From Planctomycetota bacterium (GTDB lineage Bacteria > Planctomycetota > Planctomycetia > Gemmatales > Gemmataceae): DNA of 64,000 nt. The translations under genes were made by a program, and so were the position numbers. The DNA is taken from contig JAIOPV010000072.1 of NCBI GenBank assembly GCA_021413735.1, forward strand, positions 91,818 through 155,817. The letters run 5' to 3'. The notes under the pieces are model-generated. The model did not search any database and was not told the DNA's origin. It saw nothing but the letters and a program-made list of their open reading frames with translations. Shown one piece after another: positions 61,639 through 64,000 of the stretch; the stretch's first letter is position 1, and the number at the start of each line of letters is the position of its first letter.

Positions 61639-63378
61639 TCAATCCCTGAGAGTTTCAAGCAACTCCTTGGCCTTGGCGTTGCCCAGAGCCGCGGCCTTCC
61701 GAAGCCAACGGGTTGCCTCCTTGCGGTCTTTGTCCACGCCGATTCCCGCCAGGTAACAATTACTCAGACTGAGCATCGCGGAAACGTTATCCAGTTCAGC
61801 CGCCTTGCGAAGCCACTTCACGCCCTCCTTCGAGTCTTCGTCGACACCGGAGCCGTCCATGTAGCAGCGTGCCAGCATCGTCATGGCGAACGCATCACCC
61901 AAATCCGCCGCCTTGCGGAACCAACCCACTGCCTGCTTCTCGTCCTCCTCGACGCCAAGCCCGTTCTGATAACACACGCCCAGATACACCATGCTGCTGT
62001 GACCACCTTGAGCAGCGCCTTTTCGGAACCAACGCACCGCTTCCTTCTCGTCCTGCTTCACACCAACTCCGTCGAGGTAACCCACGCCCACGGACACGAT
62101 GGCCTGACCGAAACCGAGATCAGCCGCTTTGCGATACCAGGAGAAGCCTTCCTCTTCGTCCTTCTCGATGCCCATACCGTTCGTGTAGCACGAGCCGAGC
62201 AGTTGCATGCCGCCAGTATCGCCGAGTTCCGCACTCTTGCGGAACCAGCCAACAGCCTCTTTCGCATCCTTCGCCACACCCATACCACTTTGAAGGCACA
62301 TGCCAAAACCAACCATCGCGAACGAGTTGCCGGCATTGGCACCCTTCCCATACCAACTGGCGCACAGTTTCGGGTCTTTCGGAACGCCGATGCCAAACTC
62401 GAAGCAGTCGGCGTGAAGCATCATGCCTCGCGGCGAGCCAGCTTCAGCCGACTTTCGCCACGCGGCAGAACGTTTCGGTCCATGCTTCTCCAGGAACGAC
62501 TTCGTGCCGTTGTTCGACCAAACGCCGAGGTATTCCTTCCACTCGCTCTCCGGGATCGCTTCCGGATGCCGTGTCAGCGTGGGCGACTTCGCTGCCTTGG
62601 CCGAGTGCGGGAATGGCGTTTGCTCGGCGTCTTTGTTCACCTTCGCGGCCTGCTTCGACACGTCGATCCCGACCTGTCGGGCAAGCGAAGCGAACGTCAC
62701 CATGTCGTCGCCATCCACGGCTTTGCCCTTCAATCCTTCGATAACGTTGTGGAAGAAGAGGCCATGTCCGAGGTCTTTGGATTCGATCGCACGTTGACCC
62801 GCCGAACAGGAGAACATCGCGAAGACGCCCGCCGGCACCTTGACTGCTTCTCCATCGACGCCGGTGGAACGGCCATCCTTTGGAGTTTCCCGGCAGGCAT
62901 CGACCAGCAGCACCACCTTGCCGGCGGAGCTGTCGGCGAGATCCTTGCAGATGGCTTCCAGGGAAAGCAGCGAGGCCACACCCTCGGGGAGCGGCTTGGC
63001 ATCCTTCGGACAGAGAAACGCGCCTGGCTTTCCATCGGGCTTCACACCGTGACCGGCGAACGCGACAAACACGAGATCGTCGCGCTTGCATTTGCCGAGC
63101 ACCGCCTTCAGCGATTTCTCGACGTTCGCCTTCGTTGGTTCGAGGGCTTTGTCTTTTCGACCGGCGGCATCCGTCAACAGCGTGACTTCGTAGCCTGCGG
63201 GTGTGAGGACAGAAGCGAGGTCGGTTACGTCGGCTTCGGCGAACTCGACCGGTTTGAATTGTGCGTTGTCGTACTTCTGCACCCCCACGAGCATCGCGTA
63301 CCGTTTGCCTTCATCGGCGGAAACGCTCGATGTGAACATCGTGACTGCGATCATCACGAACAAATAGCGGTGTAACAT
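61639..63378 (-). CDS. Secreted caspase-like (peptidase C14) protein with Sel1 repeats
   Basis: The 579-residue protein has a signal peptide (MLHRYLFVMIAVTMFTSSVSA). The caspase/metacaspase domain has the catalytic His110 in FAGHG and Cys162 in LLVDACRE, with the typical opening RYAMLVGVQKYDN. A middle linker leads to about seven Sel1-type repeats (from about 310) of the form AVGWFRKSAELGDTGGMQLLGSCYTNGMGIEKD. Sel1 repeats usually bind other proteins, so it may be an adaptor-coupled protease outside the cytoplasm. Confidence 0.93.
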   Translation of the reverse strand: MLHRYLFVMIAVTMFTSSVSADEGKRYAMLVGVQKYDNAQFKPVEFAEADVTDLASVLTPAGYEVTLLTDAAGRKDKALEPTKANVEKSLKAVLGKCKRDDLVFVAFAGHGVKPDGKPGAFLCPKDAKPLPEGVASLLSLEAICKDLADSSAGKVVLLVDACRETPKDGRSTGVDGEAVKVPAGVFAMFSCSAGQRAIESKDLGHGLFFHNVIEGLKGKAVDGDDMVTFASLARQVGIDVSKQAAKVNKDAEQTPFPHSAKAAKSPTLTRHPEAIPESEWKEYLGVWSNNGTKSFLEKHGPKRSAAWRKSAEAGSPRGMMLHADCFEFGIGVPKDPKLCASWYGKGANAGNSFAMVGFGMCLQSGMGVAKDAKEAVGWFRKSAELGDTGGMQLLGSCYTNGMGIEKDEEEGFSWYRKAADLGFGQAIVSVGVGYLDGVGVKQDEKEAVRWFRKGAAQGGHSSMVYLGVCYQNGLGVEEDEKQAVGWFRKAADLGDAFAMTMLARCYMDGSGVDEDSKEGVKWLRKAAELDNVSAMLSLSNCYLAGIGVDKDRKEATRWLRKAAALGNAKAKELLETLRD

Positions 63379-63606
63379 ACGCTTCCTCGCGAAGTGGGCA
63401 GACGGTTCGACATCCAGTGAGATGATACCTTGCTGATCTTGCGAGTGCGAGATTTCAGAACTGTAAGAAGTGATGGCGTAATGAAAGCCCTCGTCGGGGC
63501 ATCAGAGTAAGGTGTTTCTCCCTCGCCCCGCTCGTAAAGCCTCGCGGCGACCTCTCCCCCATCAAAGCATGGGCGAGGTGGGGCGACTGGTCTTCTCTTT
63601 CGCTAA

Positions 63607-63831
63607 GGAACGTGTCCGAAATAACTTCCCGGTTTTGGTTTTTGGCTTTGGCCTCCCCCCTTGTGGGGGAGGTGGCGAGGCTTTGCGAGACGGTGGGGGG
63701 AAGGCCACAACAGTTGTAAAGGTTTCACCCCCCACCCGCTCCTCGAAGACTCGGAGCGACCTCCCCCACAAGGGGGGAGGTCAACACCAAGCCATACCTT
63801 TCGGAGCGGGATGTTATTTCGGACACGTACC
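63607..63831. mobile_element. MITE-like element with terminal inverted repeats
   Basis: Terminal repeats at 63607-63632 and 63806-63831 match at 23 of 26 positions (core ACGTGTCCGAAATAAC, perfect 16 bp). A second inverted repeat of 22 bp lies inside at 63652-63673 and 63759-63780. There is no transposase; it looks like a non-autonomous IS derivative, possibly an IS630- or IS5-type relative. No clear target duplication was found. The preceding stretch 63379-63606 holds no gene. Confidence 0.55.
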
Positions 63832-63848
63832 TAACTAAACATCAGTTT

Positions 63849-64000
63849 TTATGGGTAACCGACGGCTTCCACATCCTTCGGTAACCGTGCCCGGTATGGG
63901 ATCGCCTGCACGAATCGCACGAGATCCCAGACTTGCCGATCGGTCAATTCCGGGTGGGCTGGCATCCCCACAGCAGCAATGCCGCCACGAATGCGAGCGA
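63849..64000 (-). CDS. C-terminal end of a cytochrome c family protein (cut by right edge)
   Basis: Only the last 49 residues are present, read to a TAA at 63849-63851. The sequence GMPAHPELTDRQVWDLVRFV is the usual C-terminal segment of class I cytochrome c domains: the axial Met in GMP, then the last helix DRQVWDLVRFVQAIPY. The haem motif and start lie beyond the window, so the full protein could be a multi-domain cytochrome. Confidence 0.75.
   Translation of the reverse strand, partial: ARIRGGIAAVGMPAHPELTDRQVWDLVRFVQAIPYRARLPKDVEAVGYP

Overview
The window is chromosomal DNA of a planctomycete, most likely of the Gemmataceae/Gemmatales. The evidence is a PVC-type haem-binding dehydrogenase with a fused c-type cytochrome and DUF1080 domain, three large membrane-anchored Hanks-type Ser/Thr kinases, a Rhodopirellula/Verrucomicrobium-type ECF sigma factor whose anti-sigma domain is fused to a giant secreted-type protein, a DUF2760 gene, many long signal-peptide proteins, GC of roughly 60%, GGAG-type ribosome binding sites and many long intergenic inverted repeats. 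No rRNA, tRNA, CRISPR array, prophage or intact transposase was recognised. The species cannot be named from the sequence.

Layout. 1-7.7 kb: a DevBC-type exporter (adaptor 4791-5981, permease 3577-4794) and a second DevC-like permease cut by the left edge, with a divergent LRR Ser/Thr kinase gene wedged between the two permeases; then DUF3307 and an OFA-family MFS transporter. 7.8-9.9 kb: a secreted FAD oxidoreductase with a golvesin-like C-terminus. 10.1-11.1 kb: three nearly identical Flp pilin genes in mixed orientation, with strong terminators. 11.5-20.5 kb: ilvD, a small unknown gene, a nucleotidyltransferase pseudogene with an in-frame TAG, a second Ser/Thr kinase, a basic-secretory-protein-type metalloprotease, and two large unknown genes.

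20.6-28.7 kb is mostly minus strand: an HpnD-like squalene/phytoene synthase, a complete three-gene ABC exporter (permease, ATPase, adaptor), an asparagine synthase and an SDR lacking the catalytic Tyr; then DUF2760 on the plus strand. 28.8-34.7 kb: the 1361-residue PVC haem protein, an ArsR regulator and NagA. 34.7-41.0 kb: an ECF sigma factor translationally coupled to a 1914-residue alpha-2-macroglobulin whose N-terminus is an anti-sigma domain. 41.2-53.0 kb: a secreted unknown, class II fumarase with an extra internal segment, a second ECF sigma/zinc anti-sigma pair, a transglutaminase-like protein, a degenerate enolase-superfamily protein, an ATP-grasp ligase, a DUF3109-like protein and an RsbV/RsbW partner-switch pair. 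53.3-64 kb: mutS, a 1215-residue kinase with duplicated C-terminal modules, an alpha/beta-hydrolase fused to a sialate-esterase-like domain, a caspase-like Sel1-repeat protein, a MITE-like element, and the end of a cytochrome c gene at the right edge.

The strongest candidate for an undescribed system is the sigma factor / anti-sigma-alpha-2-macroglobulin pair (34722-41026). A periplasmic protease trap with an intact CxEQ thioester motif, a transmembrane hairpin and a long bait-like linker sits on the same polypeptide as the cytoplasmic sigma-binding domain, which suggests protease sensing wired to transcription. The second theme is the density of long intergenic inverted repeats: about a dozen in 64 kb, with different sequences but similar architecture, mostly next to gene ends.
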